A DNA stretch of 64,000 bases from Haloplanus sp. GDY1 (GCF_023703775.1 NZ_CP098514.1:2887998-2951997); one strand, 5' to 3'. Shown: positions 1 to 9,564, numbered from the stretch's first letter. The notes: generated by a model not told the origin, from the sequence alone. A program made the numbers and translations.

Positions 1-193
1 CGAACACCTCGCCCGAGACGCCCAGGTCGTCGAGCATCGACTCCATCTCCCCCGTCGGGCAGTGGTCCTCGGTCACCAGCACGAACTCCAGCCGGTCCGT
101 GTCGACCCCGTGGCGCTCGGCGTTGTCGACGTAGGATCGCACGCATTCGTACTCCCTGATCGTCGGGACGATGACGCAGATGTCCTCGCTCAT
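1..193 (-). CDS. Reversibly glycosylated polypeptide (alpha-1,4-glucan-protein synthase)-like protein, N-terminal part
   Basis: Only the first 64 codons are in the window; the gene runs off the left edge. The protein starts MSEDICVIVPTIREYECV and continues with a beta-strand/loop pattern (FVLVTEDHCP) that I associate with the RGP/UPTG family, nucleotide-sugar mutases or transferases of GT75 that occur in haloarchaea next to cell-surface glycan genes. The VPTIRE start and the VTED motif are the basis; the catalytic centre is outside the window. A palindrome resembling a DtxR-type operator sits 13 nt upstream of the ATG. It could instead be an ordinary GT2 glycosyltransferase. Confidence 0.5.
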   Translation of the reverse strand, partial: MSEDICVIVPTIREYECVRSYVDNAERHGVDTDRLEFVLVTEDHCPTGEMESMLDDLGVSGEVF

Positions 194-205
194 TGCCCGC
201 TTTTC

Positions 206-221
206 TTTAGGCCCACCTAAA
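206..221. promoter_or_regulatory. Palindromic operator candidate TTTAGG-CCCA-CCTAAA (DtxR/IdeR-like)
   Basis: Perfect 6-bp inverted repeat with a 4-bp spacer in the divergent promoter region between the gene at the left edge and ppk. The half site TTAGG/CCTAA is the half site of DtxR/IdeR/SirR metal-dependent repressors. Position, 13 nt upstream of the minus-strand ATG, would cover the transcription start of a leaderless transcript of that gene. Regulation by iron or manganese is inference from the motif. Confidence 0.45.
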
Positions 222-242
222 ATATCTGTCGTTCCGTGCCGA

Positions 243-251
243 CGATATATA
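243..251 (+). promoter_or_regulatory. Putative TATA box of ppk
   Basis: The AT-rich motif GATATATAC stands out in a GC-rich context. Transcription would begin near position 272. This places the GTG at 263 upstream of the transcript and argues for the ATG at 359 as the ppk start, with an unusually long leader of about 85 nt. Confidence 0.4.
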
Positions 252-358
252 CTTCTCGATAGGTGTTCGTAGGGGACATACCAACCGCTTTGTGCCGCTG
301 TCGCCACCCTCCCACCGACTCGCTCGCCGACGGCGGCGACGTCGCCGACACCACACCC

Positions 359-2683
359 ATGCCCGGACCCGACGACACCGACGGCCCCGACCTCGACGAC
401 GCCGAGTTCTACCTGAACCGGGAACTGAGCCACCTGGAGTTCCAGAAGCGCGTCCTCCACGAGGCGCTCGACGACCGGACGCCGCTCCTCGAGCGGGTGC
501 GCTTTCTCGGCCTCTTCACCAAGAACCTCGACGAGTTCTTCATGAAGCGCGTCGGGGGGTTGAAACAGCAGATCGACGCGGGCGTCACCGACCCGACGGT
601 CGACGGCCGGACCCCCCGCGAGCAGTGGGCCGAGATCCTCGAGACGACCGGTCCCATGTTCGGCCGCCAGACCGACTGCTACCGCGACGTGGTTCGGCCC
701 GCCCTCGCCGAGGCGGGGATCGAGATCGTCGACCACGAGGACCTGACCGACGCGGAGCGCGACCGGATGCAGGACTACTTCGAGGAGTCCGTGTTGCCGA
801 CGCTGACGCCGCTGGCGTTCGACCCGGCCCACCCCTTCCCCTTCATCTCCAACCTCAGCCTCTCGCTCGGCGTCTACGTCCGGCACGACCCCGGCGAGGA
901 CCCGATCTTCACCCGCGTGAAGGTCCCGCAGAACCGCCCGCGACTCGTCCCCCTCGATGAGGGGTCGCGCTACGTCCTCCTCGAGGACCTCATCCGAGCG
1001 CATCTCGACTTGCTGATGCCCAACGTCGAGGTCGTCGACACCGCCCTGTTTCGCATCACGCGCAACGCCGAGGTCCGACACAACCAGGAGGTCGCCGAGG
1101 ACCTGATCGAGGCCATCGAGGAGGTGATCGAACAGCGGCGCTTCGCCACCGCCGTCCGCCTGGAGATCGGCGACGACGCCCCCGAGGAGATGGTCGACCT
1201 CCTGCGCGAGCAACTCGACCTCTGCCCGGAGGAGGTGGTCCACCGCTCCGGACCCCTCGACTACCGGGACTTCATGACGCTCTCGGACCTCGATCGCCCC
1301 GACCTGAAACGCGAGCCCTGGTCGCCGCTCCCCCATCCCCGGTTCGCCGAGGGGCCGGCCGGCGAGGTGACCGTCCAGGGGAGCGACCTCTTCGACGAGA
1401 TCGCCCGCGACGACGTCCTCCTCCATCACCCGTATCACTCCTTCGAGGGGACGGTCCAGCGCTTCCTCGACGCCGCCGCCAACGACCCCGACGTGTTGGC
1501 GATCAAGGCCGCCATCTACCGCACGGCGAGTGACTCGCAGGTGATCCAGCGGCTGATCGACGCCGCCGACAACGGCAAGCAGGTGGCGGTGATGGTCGAA
1601 CTCAAGGCCCGCTTCGACGAGCAGAACAACCTCCAGTGGGTGCGCAAACTGGAGGAGAACGGCATCCACGTCGCTTACGGCACGGTCGGGCTGAAGACCC
1701 ACACCAAGACCGCGCTGGTCGTCCGCGAGGAGGCGGACGGCGTGAAACTCTACTCCCACGTCGCCACGGGTAACTACCACTCCGAGACGGCGAAGGGGTA
1801 CGTCGACCTCGGCCTGTTGACCGCCGACCGCGACGTCGGGCAGGACCTCGTGACGGTGTTCAACTTCTTCACCGGCCCCTCGCTGGACGAGGAGTTCCGC
1901 AAACTGCTCGTCGCGCCCGTCACGATGCGAAAGCGGTTCACGGAACTGATCCGCCGGGAGGCCGACCACGCCCGCGCCGGCCGCCCCGCCCGCATCGTCG
2001 CGAAGATGAACGCGCTGGAGGACCCCGCCATCGTCGAGGAACTGTACCGCGCCTCGATGGCCGGCGTCGATATCGACCTGATCGTCCGCGACATCTGCCG
2101 CCTGCGGCCGGGGATCGAGGGGATCAGCGACACCGTCACCGTCCACTCCGTCGTCGGTCGCTTCCTGGAACATTCGCGGATCTACTACTTCGAGAACGGC
2201 GCGGGGGCGGAGAGCCCGACGGAGGCCGGCGACGGCCGCGCCCCCGAGTACTACCTCGGGTCGGCCGACTGGATGACCCGCAACCTCGACCACCGGGTCG
2301 AGGCCGTCGCCCCCGTCACCGACCCCGACGCCCGCGAGCAACTCCGGTTCGTCCTCGAGGTGATGCTGAACGACAACCGCACCCGCTGGACGATGAACGC
2401 CGACGGGAGCTACGACCAGCGGACGCCGGGCGACGACCCCGAGTGGGCCACCCAGTCCGTCCTGATGGACGCCGCCCGCCGGGCCCACGACCGGGACGAC
2501 GAGCGCGGGATCGACACCGACCACCCGGCGAGTCCCGGCGACCTGCTCGTCGCCCCTGAGTCGGCGGACGAGGCCGAGGCGGGACCGACCGACGGGCGCG
2601 ACGCCGGCGGCGCCGACCCGGAGACGGCCGACGGGCGCGCCGGCGACGGCGTGGACGCCCCCGCCGTCGAGGACGAGGACTAA
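359..2683 (+). CDS. ppk1: Polyphosphate kinase 1
   Basis: Reversibly transfers the terminal phosphate of ATP to inorganic polyphosphate. The 774-residue protein shows the PPK1 order: N domain (FYLNRELSHLEFQKRVL, about residues 18-35), head domain (HPFPFISNLSLSL), and two phospholipase-D-like catalytic domains. The two family histidines are present: His448 in GLKTHTK and His467 in YSHVATGN, 19 residues apart as in E. coli His435/His454. ATG at 359 is chosen over the in-frame GTG at 263, because the 32 extra residues look non-homologous and the TATA-like box lies just upstream. The C-terminus carries about 60 extra Asp/Glu/Ala/Gly-rich residues beyond the usual family end. The stop codon overlaps the ancestral stop of the convergent helicase. 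Confidence 0.95.
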   Translation: MPGPDDTDGPDLDDAEFYLNRELSHLEFQKRVLHEALDDRTPLLERVRFLGLFTKNLDEFFMKRVGGLKQQIDAGVTDPTVDGRTPREQWAEILETTGPMFGRQTDCYRDVVRPALAEAGIEIVDHEDLTDAERDRMQDYFEESVLPTLTPLAFDPAHPFPFISNLSLSLGVYVRHDPGEDPIFTRVKVPQNRPRLVPLDEGSRYVLLEDLIRAHLDLLMPNVEVVDTALFRITRNAEVRHNQEVAEDLIEAIEEVIEQRRFATAVRLEIGDDAPEEMVDLLREQLDLCPEEVVHRSGPLDYRDFMTLSDLDRPDLKREPWSPLPHPRFAEGPAGEVTVQGSDLFDEIARDDVLLHHPYHSFEGTVQRFLDAAANDPDVLAIKAAIYRTASDSQVIQRLIDAADNGKQVAVMVELKARFDEQNNLQWVRKLEENGIHVAYGTVGLKTHTKTALVVREEADGVKLYSHVATGNYHSETAKGYVDLGLLTADRDVGQDLVTVFNFFTGPSLDEEFRKLLVAPVTMRKRFTELIRREADHARAGRPARIVAKMNALEDPAIVEELYRASMAGVDIDLIVRDICRLRPGIEGISDTVTVHSVVGRFLEHSRIYYFENGAGAESPTEAGDGRAPEYYLGSADWMTRNLDHRVEAVAPVTDPDAREQLRFVLEVMLNDNRTRWTMNADGSYDQRTPGDDPEWATQSVLMDAARRAHDRDDERGIDTDHPASPGDLLVAPESADEAEAGPTDGRDAGGADPETADGRAGDGVDAPAVEDED

Positions 2684-5006
2684 TCCGCCTCGCTCAGCGA
2701 TTCGAGCAGGACGACGGCGGGGTCGGGTGCCAGCGGCTCGTTCGCGTTCCCGCAGTGTGGCGACTGGACGCAGGCCGGACAGCCGTCGGCACAGCCACAG
2801 CCGTCGATCATCCGGGCGGTCCGGGGGACGAGCGGGCGGTCCGGGGGACGAGCGACTCGAAGCGCGCGTAGCCGCCGCGGGCGAGCCCCACGCCGCCGGG
2901 GTAGCCGTCGTAGACGAAGACGGTGGGCGCGCCGGTGTGGGCGTGATGCGGCGTCGAGAGGCCGCCGACGTCCGCGCGGTCACAGAGCAGGTGGAGGGGA
3001 AACAGGGAGATCAGGCCGTGTTCGGCCGCGTGGATGCCGCCGTCGAAGTCGCCGACCGCCCGCATCTCGGCCTCCACGTCCGCCGGGACGGTGAAATACA
3101 GCGCCGTCGTCGACAACGTCGTCTCGGGGAGGGTGAGCGTTTCGCGGCCCAGCGTCTCGCCCCGACCCGCGTCCCGGCGCTCGTAGCCCGTCACCCGCTC
3201 CGTGACGGTCACGTCCGCGAGGTGGACGCCGACGTCGGGGCGGGCCGAGAGCGCCGTCGACTCCCGGTCGCGCTCGACCGCGATCGACTTCTCGGTCAGC
3301 ACCCGGGTGTAGTAGTCCGCCCACGTCGCCTGCAGGGTCGCCACGTCCCGGTCCAGATCCAGGTCGGTCACCTCGTAGGACTGCCCCTGGTGGTGGTAGA
3401 TCGCGCCCGGGTGGGCGTCCCGGAGGGCGTCGCCGAAGCCGAGGGTGGCGATCACGTCGCCGTCGGCCAGCAGGTCCACCTCCCGGTCGTCGGCGCCCCG
3501 GAGGGACGTCGCGTGCTGCGGGCTCCGGTCGCCGGCGTGGGTCCAGCGGACCCCCTCCGCCGTCTCGCGGCGCTCCAGGCAACCGGCGGCTTCCAGGTCG
3601 GCCACGACGTCGGCGAACCCCTCGCCGAAGTGGGCCTCGTCCGCCCGGGACAGCCAGTTCTCCGCCGCCGCCGCGGCGACGTGGTCGGGGAGCAGGTGTT
3701 CGTTCCCCGGGTCGACCGTCGCCCGCTCCGGGTCGCCCTCGAAGAGGGTCTCGGGGTTGGCCATCAGGTACTGGTCGAGCTGGTCCTCGCCGGCGACGAG
3801 GGCGACGAGCGCGGGGTCGGCCCCCCGGCCCGCCCGGCCCGCGCGCTGGAAGGCCGACATCCGGGTGCCGGGGTAGCCGTCCAGCAACACGGCGTCGAGT
3901 CCCCCGACGTCGACGCCGAGTTCGAGGGCGCTGGTGCTCCAGACGCCCCGCACGCGCCCGTCGTGGAGGCCGTCCTCGACCTCGCGGCGGCGCTCGTCGC
4001 GCAGCGAGGCCTGGTACGCCTCGATCCGTCCCGCCAGGTCCCGCTCGCCACGCTCCCGGAGCGCGTCGGCGCTCTCGGTGGCGTAGCGCTCGGCGGTCTG
4101 GCGCGCCCGGGTGAAGGCGAGAGTCTGGTGGCCCGCGGCCACGAGGTCGGTAAAGAGGCGCTTCGTCTCGACGTGGCTCGACCGGCGGCGGCCCGCCCCC
4201 CGGTCGCCCTCGTGTTCGGGCGGGTTCCAGAGGAGCCAGTGGCGCGGCCCCCGGCCGCTCGCGTCCGTCTCGACGAGCGCGAACCCGGATTCGGGGCGGC
4301 CCGTCAGGCGCGCCGCGTGGTCGACGGGGTTGCCGACGGTGGCCGAACAGCAGACGAACGCCGGATCGCTCCCGAAGCGCTCACAGAGGCGCGCCAGCCG
4401 CCTGAGAACGAGCGAGACGTGGGTGCCGAAGACGCCGCGATAGCCGTGCATCTCGTCGATCACGACCAGCTCCAGCGACGAGAACAGCCACTCCCACAGC
4501 CGGTGGCCGTGAGGCAGGAGGCCGTAGTGGAGCATGTCCGGGTTCGAGAGCAGGACCGTCGGCCGCCGGTCCCGGACGTCGCGTTTCTCGGCTTTCGAGA
4601 GGCGACCGGTGTAGGTGTCGACCGAGACGCGACTGCCGAAGCCGAGGCCGCGGGCCAGGTCGGAGAGGCTCTCGGCCTGGTCCGCGATCAGGGCGTTCTG
4701 CGGGCCGAGATACAGCGTTCGGCCGCCGTCTTCCATCGCCCGCTCGAACGCCGGCACCGTGTACGCGAGGCTCTTGCCGCTCGCCGTCGGCGTCGCCAAC
4801 ACCGCGTCCCGCCCGTCGCGGACGGCCTCGATGGCGTCGACCTGGTGGCGATAGAGGCGGTCGACCCCCCGATCCGCCAGCGCGTCGGCCAGCCGCGGTT
4901 CCAGGTCGCAGTCGGCGTAGACTGGGTCGCGTCCCGGCAGGACGCGGTGGTCCGCGACCCGTCCGTCCTCGGCGCGTTCCCGGAGTCGGTCGACGACGTC
5001 GTCCAC
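2680..5006 (-). pseudogene. DEAD/DEAH-box helicase with DUF1998 (MrfA/YprA-like), C-terminus frameshifted
   Basis: Superfamily 2 helicase: Walker A TPTASGKS near residue 72, DEMH box near 183, CSAT motif III, QRAGRAGR motif VI, then the DUF1998 region. B. subtilis MrfA (YprA), a DNA-repair helicase, is the best known relative and needs a C-terminal four-cysteine zinc site. As sequenced the frame runs from ATG 5006 to a stop at 2808 (732 aa) and ends in the non-homologous tail RSSPGPPG. Removing one copy of a perfect 20-bp tandem repeat (2813-2852) restores the frame through to the stop at 2680 and recovers the cysteine cluster CGCADGCPAC...PHCGN. So the gene is either a recent frameshift mutant lacking its zinc site, a slippage-switchable gene, or an assembly error. 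Confidence 0.85.
2813..2852. repeat. Perfect 20-bp tandem duplication inside the helicase gene
   Basis: Two adjacent identical copies, 2813-2832 and 2833-2852 (unit CGGGCGGTCCGGGGGACGAG on the plus strand). Twenty is not a multiple of three, so the second copy shifts the helicase frame just before its C-terminal cysteines. Confidence 0.97.
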
Positions 5007-5077
5007 ACCCCTGCTCCGGCCGGCCCGACCAAACCGGTTCCGGTCGCGTTTTGGCGCTCGCCGCCGACCTCACCCAC

Positions 5078-5500
5078 ATGGACGCCGACGGCGGCACCTA
5101 CACCCTCGTCCTCGAGTTGCCCCGGGCGGTCGACGTCACGGTCGGCGCGCTGGGCCGGCACCGCTTCCCCGCGGGCGCCTACGCCTACACCGGGAGCGCA
5201 CTCGGGAGCGGCGGCTTCGCCCGCGTCGACCGACACCGCCGGGTCGCGGCGGGGGAACACGACACCCGGCACTGGCACGTCGACTACCTCACCGGCCACC
5301 CGGCGACCGGCCTGGTGACCGCCGTCACCAGCGCGGGCGTCGACGCCGAGTGTGCCGTCGCCACACGCCTCCCCGAGGGACCGGTCGCGGGGTTCGGCGC
5401 CTCGGACTGTGGCTGTCGCTCCCACCTCGCCGCGGGGCCGACGGCCGAGGAACTGGTCGGAACCGTGCGGTCGGCACACCGAGCGGCGTCGAAAAGCTGA
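5078..5500 (+). CDS. DUF123 / GIY-YIG-like nuclease-fold protein
   Basis: 140-residue protein matching the DUF123 family (PF01986), often found fused to or near endonuclease III and carrying a GIY-YIG-like fold. Seen: TYTLVLELP start, YAYTGSALG motif, the HWHVDYL segment typical of the family, and a late GFGASDCGCRSHL with clustered cysteines. ATG at 5078 is preferred over the in-frame TTG at 5051. Biochemical activity of the family is not established. It diverges from the helicase by about 70 bp. Confidence 0.85.
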   Translation: MDADGGTYTLVLELPRAVDVTVGALGRHRFPAGAYAYTGSALGSGGFARVDRHRRVAAGEHDTRHWHVDYLTGHPATGLVTAVTSAGVDAECAVATRLPEGPVAGFGASDCGCRSHLAAGPTAEELVGTVRSAHRAASKS

Positions 5501-5762
5501 GTCCCGACCCGAAGTCGGGCGACCGGGGATGTCCGACCGCCGCTCACGTCCGGGCGAACGCGTGGCGGTCGGACGCCGGATCGGGAGGCGGGCCGGGCAA
5601 CCCGCCACGACCCCGTGTCAGAGGCACCCCGGCACGAACCCGTACGCTGATCGACGACTTGATGTTGTCGTCCGCCGAACGCGTCACCGACTGACCGGTG
5701 ACACATAAGCGTTTCGCGGAACGGCATACGAGGCGGGTCGCGACGCCCGCGGAGGGGCGTCG

Positions 5763-6533
5763 GTGACCGACGAGTCGCCGGCGGCCGTCGTCGACCGCCG
5801 CCTCGACACGCTCCGGGCGCTCGACGAGGGGGCGGCGTCGAGGGCGACGCTCGCCGACCGGGCGGGCGTCTCGCGGTCGACGGTCGACCGGGCGCTCCGC
5901 GAACTGTCGACGGTCGGGTTCGTGACGTCGACGCCGGCGGGTTACCGGCCGACCCTGCCCGGGCGGTTGGCGCTCTCGGGACGCGACCGGCACGTCCGTC
6001 GGATCGAGGCCCTGGCGGCGGTCGCCCCCCTGTTCGAGGGGGTCGAGGTGGGGCTCGACGTCGACCCGGCCGTCTTCGAGGGGGCGACGGTCGTCGAGGC
6101 GACGCCGCACGCGCCGACCGACCCGCTCGACGCCGTCGCCGACGTCGTCGGCACCGCCACGCACGTGTCGGTCTACACCGGGCGCTTTCTCTCCCGACAC
6201 GCCCGGCTCTACCACGACCGGATCATGGAGGCGGGGACGACCGGTGCGTTCGTCACGACCGAACGGGTGATCGAGCGACTGGCGGCGTCCCGTCCCGTCG
6301 ACACCCGGGACGCGGTCGCGAGCGGGCGGGTCGCCATCCGCCGCACCAACCGGGACGAGCCGCTGACGGTCGTCCTCGCGGAGACGCCCGACGGCCCCGA
6401 GGTGGGGCTGGTCGTCTACCGCGGGGGCGCCGCGCGCGGCTTCGTCGGCAACGACGACCCCGCGGCGACGCGGTGGGCGCGGGCGCTCCACGAGCGCCTG
6501 TGGGCCGCGGGGACGCCGTTCGACCCTATCTGA
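5763..6533 (+). CDS. Winged-helix transcriptional regulator with DUF1724 (FilR1-like) domain
   Basis: N-terminal helix-turn-helix at about residues 10-65 (ATLADRAGVSRSTVDRALREL), followed by the DUF1724/FilR1-type domain common in haloarchaeal regulators, here with the SVYTGRFLSRHARLYH segment. Start is GTG at 5763; no upstream in-frame ATG. It converges with the FAD dehydrogenase gene, the two stops overlapping by 8 bp, so a role in lactate-locus control is possible but only by position. Confidence 0.85.
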   Translation: MTDESPAAVVDRRLDTLRALDEGAASRATLADRAGVSRSTVDRALRELSTVGFVTSTPAGYRPTLPGRLALSGRDRHVRRIEALAAVAPLFEGVEVGLDVDPAVFEGATVVEATPHAPTDPLDAVADVVGTATHVSVYTGRFLSRHARLYHDRIMEAGTTGAFVTTERVIERLAASRPVDTRDAVASGRVAIRRTNRDEPLTVVLAETPDGPEVGLVVYRGGAARGFVGNDDPAATRWARALHERLWAAGTPFDPI

Positions 6534-9500
6534 GCGCGGCGTCGAGCTTCTCCACCGGCGTCGGCGGCTCCGCGTCGTAGCGGTCGCCGAGCTGCGTCCG
6601 GCAGGAGGCGCCGGGCGCGACGACCTCCTCGCCCGGACTCCCGTCAACCTGGTCGAAGAGGATGGAGCCGATGGCCCGGCTCATCGAGCGGTGTTCGGCC
6701 TCGTAGCCGAAGGAGCCGGCCATGCCACAGCACCCGGAGTCCAGGGGGTCGACCGCGTAGCCCGCCCGGCGCAACACGCCGACGGCGTGGTGGTCCCTGT
6801 TGGTCGACTTCTGGTGACAGTGGCCGTGGTAGGTCAGCGACCCGTCGGCGCCGCCGGTGTCGAGGCGCTCGTCGAGGCGGAAGGCGTCGAGATACTCCAT
6901 GACCCCGTAGGTGCCGTCGGCCACGGCGTCGACGTCAGCGCCGGTGAGCAGGTCGCGGTACTCGTCCTGGAACATGACGGCGTCGGAGGGTTCGACGAGC
7001 ACCACGTCCCAGCCGTCGCGGACGCGGGGCGCGAGGGCGTCGACGTTCGTCGCCGCTCGCTCGCGTGCCTCGTCGAGAAAGCCCTTCGAGAACGGCGGCC
7101 GGCCGCTGCCGGCGACGTCCCGCGGGATCGCGACGTGGACGTTCGCCGCCTCCAGCACCCTGACCGCGGCCTTCCCGGACTCGGGGTGGTTGTACGTGGT
7201 GTAGGCGTCCGGGAAGAGCAGGACCTTGCGGTCGGCCTCGGCCTCGGGCACCCGGGATCCGCCCCGGTCGTCGAACCAGTCGACGAGCGACTCGCGGTGG
7301 AAGGTGGGCAGGGTGCGATCCTTCGCGATGCCGAGGGTCTTCTCCAAGAGCGTGCGGGCGCCCGGCACCTTCGTCGCCCAGTTCGACAGCGGCGCCAGCG
7401 CGGAGCCCAGCCGGTTCATCGTCTCGACGTTCGCGAACAGTTTGTCGCGCAGGCTGGCGCCGTGTCGCTGGTGGTGTTCGTGGGTCACCTCCGCCTTCAG
7501 CTTCGCGAGGTCCACCTCGCTCGGACAGTCCTTCGAGCAGCCCTTGCAGCCGATACAGAGGTCGAGCACCTCGTGCATGAACTCCACGTCCGTGGCGTCG
7601 CCGTCCAGGTCGCCGCTCATGGCCTGCCGGAGCAGGTTCGCCCGGCCGCGGGTGGCGGTGATCTCCTCCTGGCTGGCGCGGTAGGTCGGGCACATCACGC
7701 CGCCGGTCGTCTCCTGCGGGCCGCGACAGCCGCCACAGCCGTGACAGAGTTCGACCATGCCCTGCATCCCGTTCTCGTTGTCCCAGTCGAGCGCGGGGTC
7801 GAAGCCGGCGTCGAACTCGTAGTCGGGGTCGAACCGCAGATTCTCGGTCATGTCGACGTCGCCACAGACCGTCCCCGGGTTGAGTATCCAGTCGGGGTCG
7901 TACGCCGACTTCAGGTCGCGGAACGTCTCCCACAGGCGGTCGCCGTACAGCTTCCGGTTCCACTGGGTGCGGGCGCGGCCGTCGCCGTGTTCGCCCGAGA
8001 CGGAGCCGTCGTACTTCACCACGAGATCCGTCGCGGCGTCGGCGATGGACTCCATCTGAGCGACGCCCTCGACGGTCTTGGTGTTGACCAGCGGCCGGAT
8101 GTGGAGGACGCCGGGGCCGGCGTGGGCGTAGTAGCTCGCGAACGTGTCGTGGTCGTCGAGCATCGCTTGGAAGTCCGCGACGTAGTCCGGGAGGTTCTCG
8201 GCCGGGATGGCGGTGTCCTCGATGAACGCGATGTGTTTGGCGTCGCTGGTGCGCCCGAGCAGGATGGGGAGCCCGGACTTGCGCATCTTCCAGAACTTCT
8301 CGCGGGTCTCGGCGTCGTGGGCCTCCATCGCCGCCCGGGCGCGTCGGGGGGCGGCCGTCCGGTCGGCGGCGCCGTCGCTCGGGTCGGCGTCGGGGTCGCC
8401 GTCGGGCACCCGATCGGCGATCAGGTCCGCCACCAACGCCTTTCCCGCCGCGTCGCTCTCGGCGTAGAACTCCACGAGCAGCACGGAGTCGGTCCCCTCG
8501 GGGAGGGTGCCGACCACGTCCGCGAACTCAGCGGTGTCGCGCGCCAGGTCGAGCAACACGTCGTCGAGGACCTCCACCGCCGCGGGGTCGTGTTCGAGGA
8601 TGGGGGCCACGTCCTCCATCGCGTCGAGCAGGTCGTCGTAGGTCAGCAGGCCGATGGCCTTCGTCTCGGGGACGGGTTCGAGCGCGACGGTCGCCTCGGT
8701 GACGACCGCGAGCGTCCCCTCGCTGCCCGCAAGCAGGCGGGCGAGGTTGACCGATCCCGACTCGGCCTCCTCGATCAGTTGATCGAGGTTGTACCCCGAG
8801 ACGTTGCGCTTCAGGTCCGGATACCGCTCGCGCACCTCGTCGGCCTCCTCGTCGATTATCCGGACGACCTCGGCGTGGATACGCTCCTCGATGGTGCCCT
8901 CGGGGTCGGCGGTGGCCCGCAGGTCGTCGAGGGCCACCTCGCCGAAGGTGGTGACCGTCCCGTCCGCGAGGACGGCCTCGACCTCCTCGACGTAGGCGTC
9001 GGTCTTGCCGTACTTCAGCGAGTGCGAGCCGGTGGAGTTGTTGCCGATGGCGCCGCCGAGGACGCTCTTGTCCCCCCACGCCGGGTCGGGGGCGAACTTC
9101 AGGCCGTGGGGAGCGAGTTCGGCGTTCAGGTCGCCGAGTTTGACGCCGGGTTGGGCGCGGGCGCGGCGCGCCTCGGGGTCGGCCTCCAGCACGTCGGTCA
9201 TGGACCGCGAGAAGTCGAGGACGACCGCCTCGTTGACGGTCTGGCCGGCGAGGCTGGTGCCGCCGCCGCGGGGGAGGACCGGCACGCCCCGGTCGGCGCA
9301 GTACTCGACGACGGCGGCCACGTCGGCGGTGGACGTCGGGAAGACGACGCCGACGGGCGTCATCTCGTAGGCGCTCGCGTCGGTGGCGTAGAGCTGTCGG
9401 GAGTAGTCGTCGAACCGCACGTCCCCGTCGATCAGCCCCTCCAGGTCGTCGACCATCCCCGGCCGGTCCACGTCGTCGCTCCGGTAGTCGTAATCCCCCG

Positions 9501-9540
9501 CCGACGAGGGGTCGTCGGCGGAATCGCCTGTCGTTGCCAT
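6526..9540 (-). CDS. FAD-linked D-lactate/glycolate-type dehydrogenase fused to Fe-S and CCG domains
   Basis: 1004 aa. Order: PCMH-type FAD-binding domain (about residues 60-270, with VLPRGGGTSLAGQ), FAD-oxidase C domain (HAGPGVLHIRPLV; GEHGDGRARTQW), two 4Fe-4S motifs (CHGCGGCRGPQ near 597, CIGCKGCSKDCP near 660) and a CCG/heterodisulfide-reductase-like domain (HGHCHQK near 905, CCGMAGSFGYE near 937). Such GlcD-GlcF fusions oxidise 2-hydroxy acids such as D-lactate or glycolate and pass electrons to a membrane carrier. It diverges from lutC and lutBA, supporting a lactate role. A TATA-like box about 28 bp upstream of the ATG suggests a leaderless message. Exact substrate (D-lactate or glycolate) is not decided by sequence. 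Confidence 0.88.
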   Translation of the reverse strand: MATTGDSADDPSSAGDYDYRSDDVDRPGMVDDLEGLIDGDVRFDDYSRQLYATDASAYEMTPVGVVFPTSTADVAAVVEYCADRGVPVLPRGGGTSLAGQTVNEAVVLDFSRSMTDVLEADPEARRARAQPGVKLGDLNAELAPHGLKFAPDPAWGDKSVLGGAIGNNSTGSHSLKYGKTDAYVEEVEAVLADGTVTTFGEVALDDLRATADPEGTIEERIHAEVVRIIDEEADEVRERYPDLKRNVSGYNLDQLIEEAESGSVNLARLLAGSEGTLAVVTEATVALEPVPETKAIGLLTYDDLLDAMEDVAPILEHDPAAVEVLDDVLLDLARDTAEFADVVGTLPEGTDSVLLVEFYAESDAAGKALVADLIADRVPDGDPDADPSDGAADRTAAPRRARAAMEAHDAETREKFWKMRKSGLPILLGRTSDAKHIAFIEDTAIPAENLPDYVADFQAMLDDHDTFASYYAHAGPGVLHIRPLVNTKTVEGVAQMESIADAATDLVVKYDGSVSGEHGDGRARTQWNRKLYGDRLWETFRDLKSAYDPDWILNPGTVCGDVDMTENLRFDPDYEFDAGFDPALDWDNENGMQGMVELCHGCGGCRGPQETTGGVMCPTYRASQEEITATRGRANLLRQAMSGDLDGDATDVEFMHEVLDLCIGCKGCSKDCPSEVDLAKLKAEVTHEHHQRHGASLRDKLFANVETMNRLGSALAPLSNWATKVPGARTLLEKTLGIAKDRTLPTFHRESLVDWFDDRGGSRVPEAEADRKVLLFPDAYTTYNHPESGKAAVRVLEAANVHVAIPRDVAGSGRPPFSKGFLDEARERAATNVDALAPRVRDGWDVVLVEPSDAVMFQDEYRDLLTGADVDAVADGTYGVMEYLDAFRLDERLDTGGADGSLTYHGHCHQKSTNRDHHAVGVLRRAGYAVDPLDSGCCGMAGSFGYEAEHRSMSRAIGSILFDQVDGSPGEEVVAPGASCRTQLGDRYDAEPPTPVEKLDAALR

Positions 9541-9564
9541 CGGCGGCCACTTGGTGTACGCCGG

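Noticed and set aside
263-358. Upstream extension of ppk to GTG 263
   Set aside because: 32 residues without PPK similarity and only about 15 bp after the TATA-like box; ATG 359 fits better.
2727-5318. Long plus-strand reading frame of 863 codons opposite the helicase
   Set aside because: Arg/Gly/Val-rich composition without motifs; it is the antisense shadow of a recognisable helicase in very high GC DNA.
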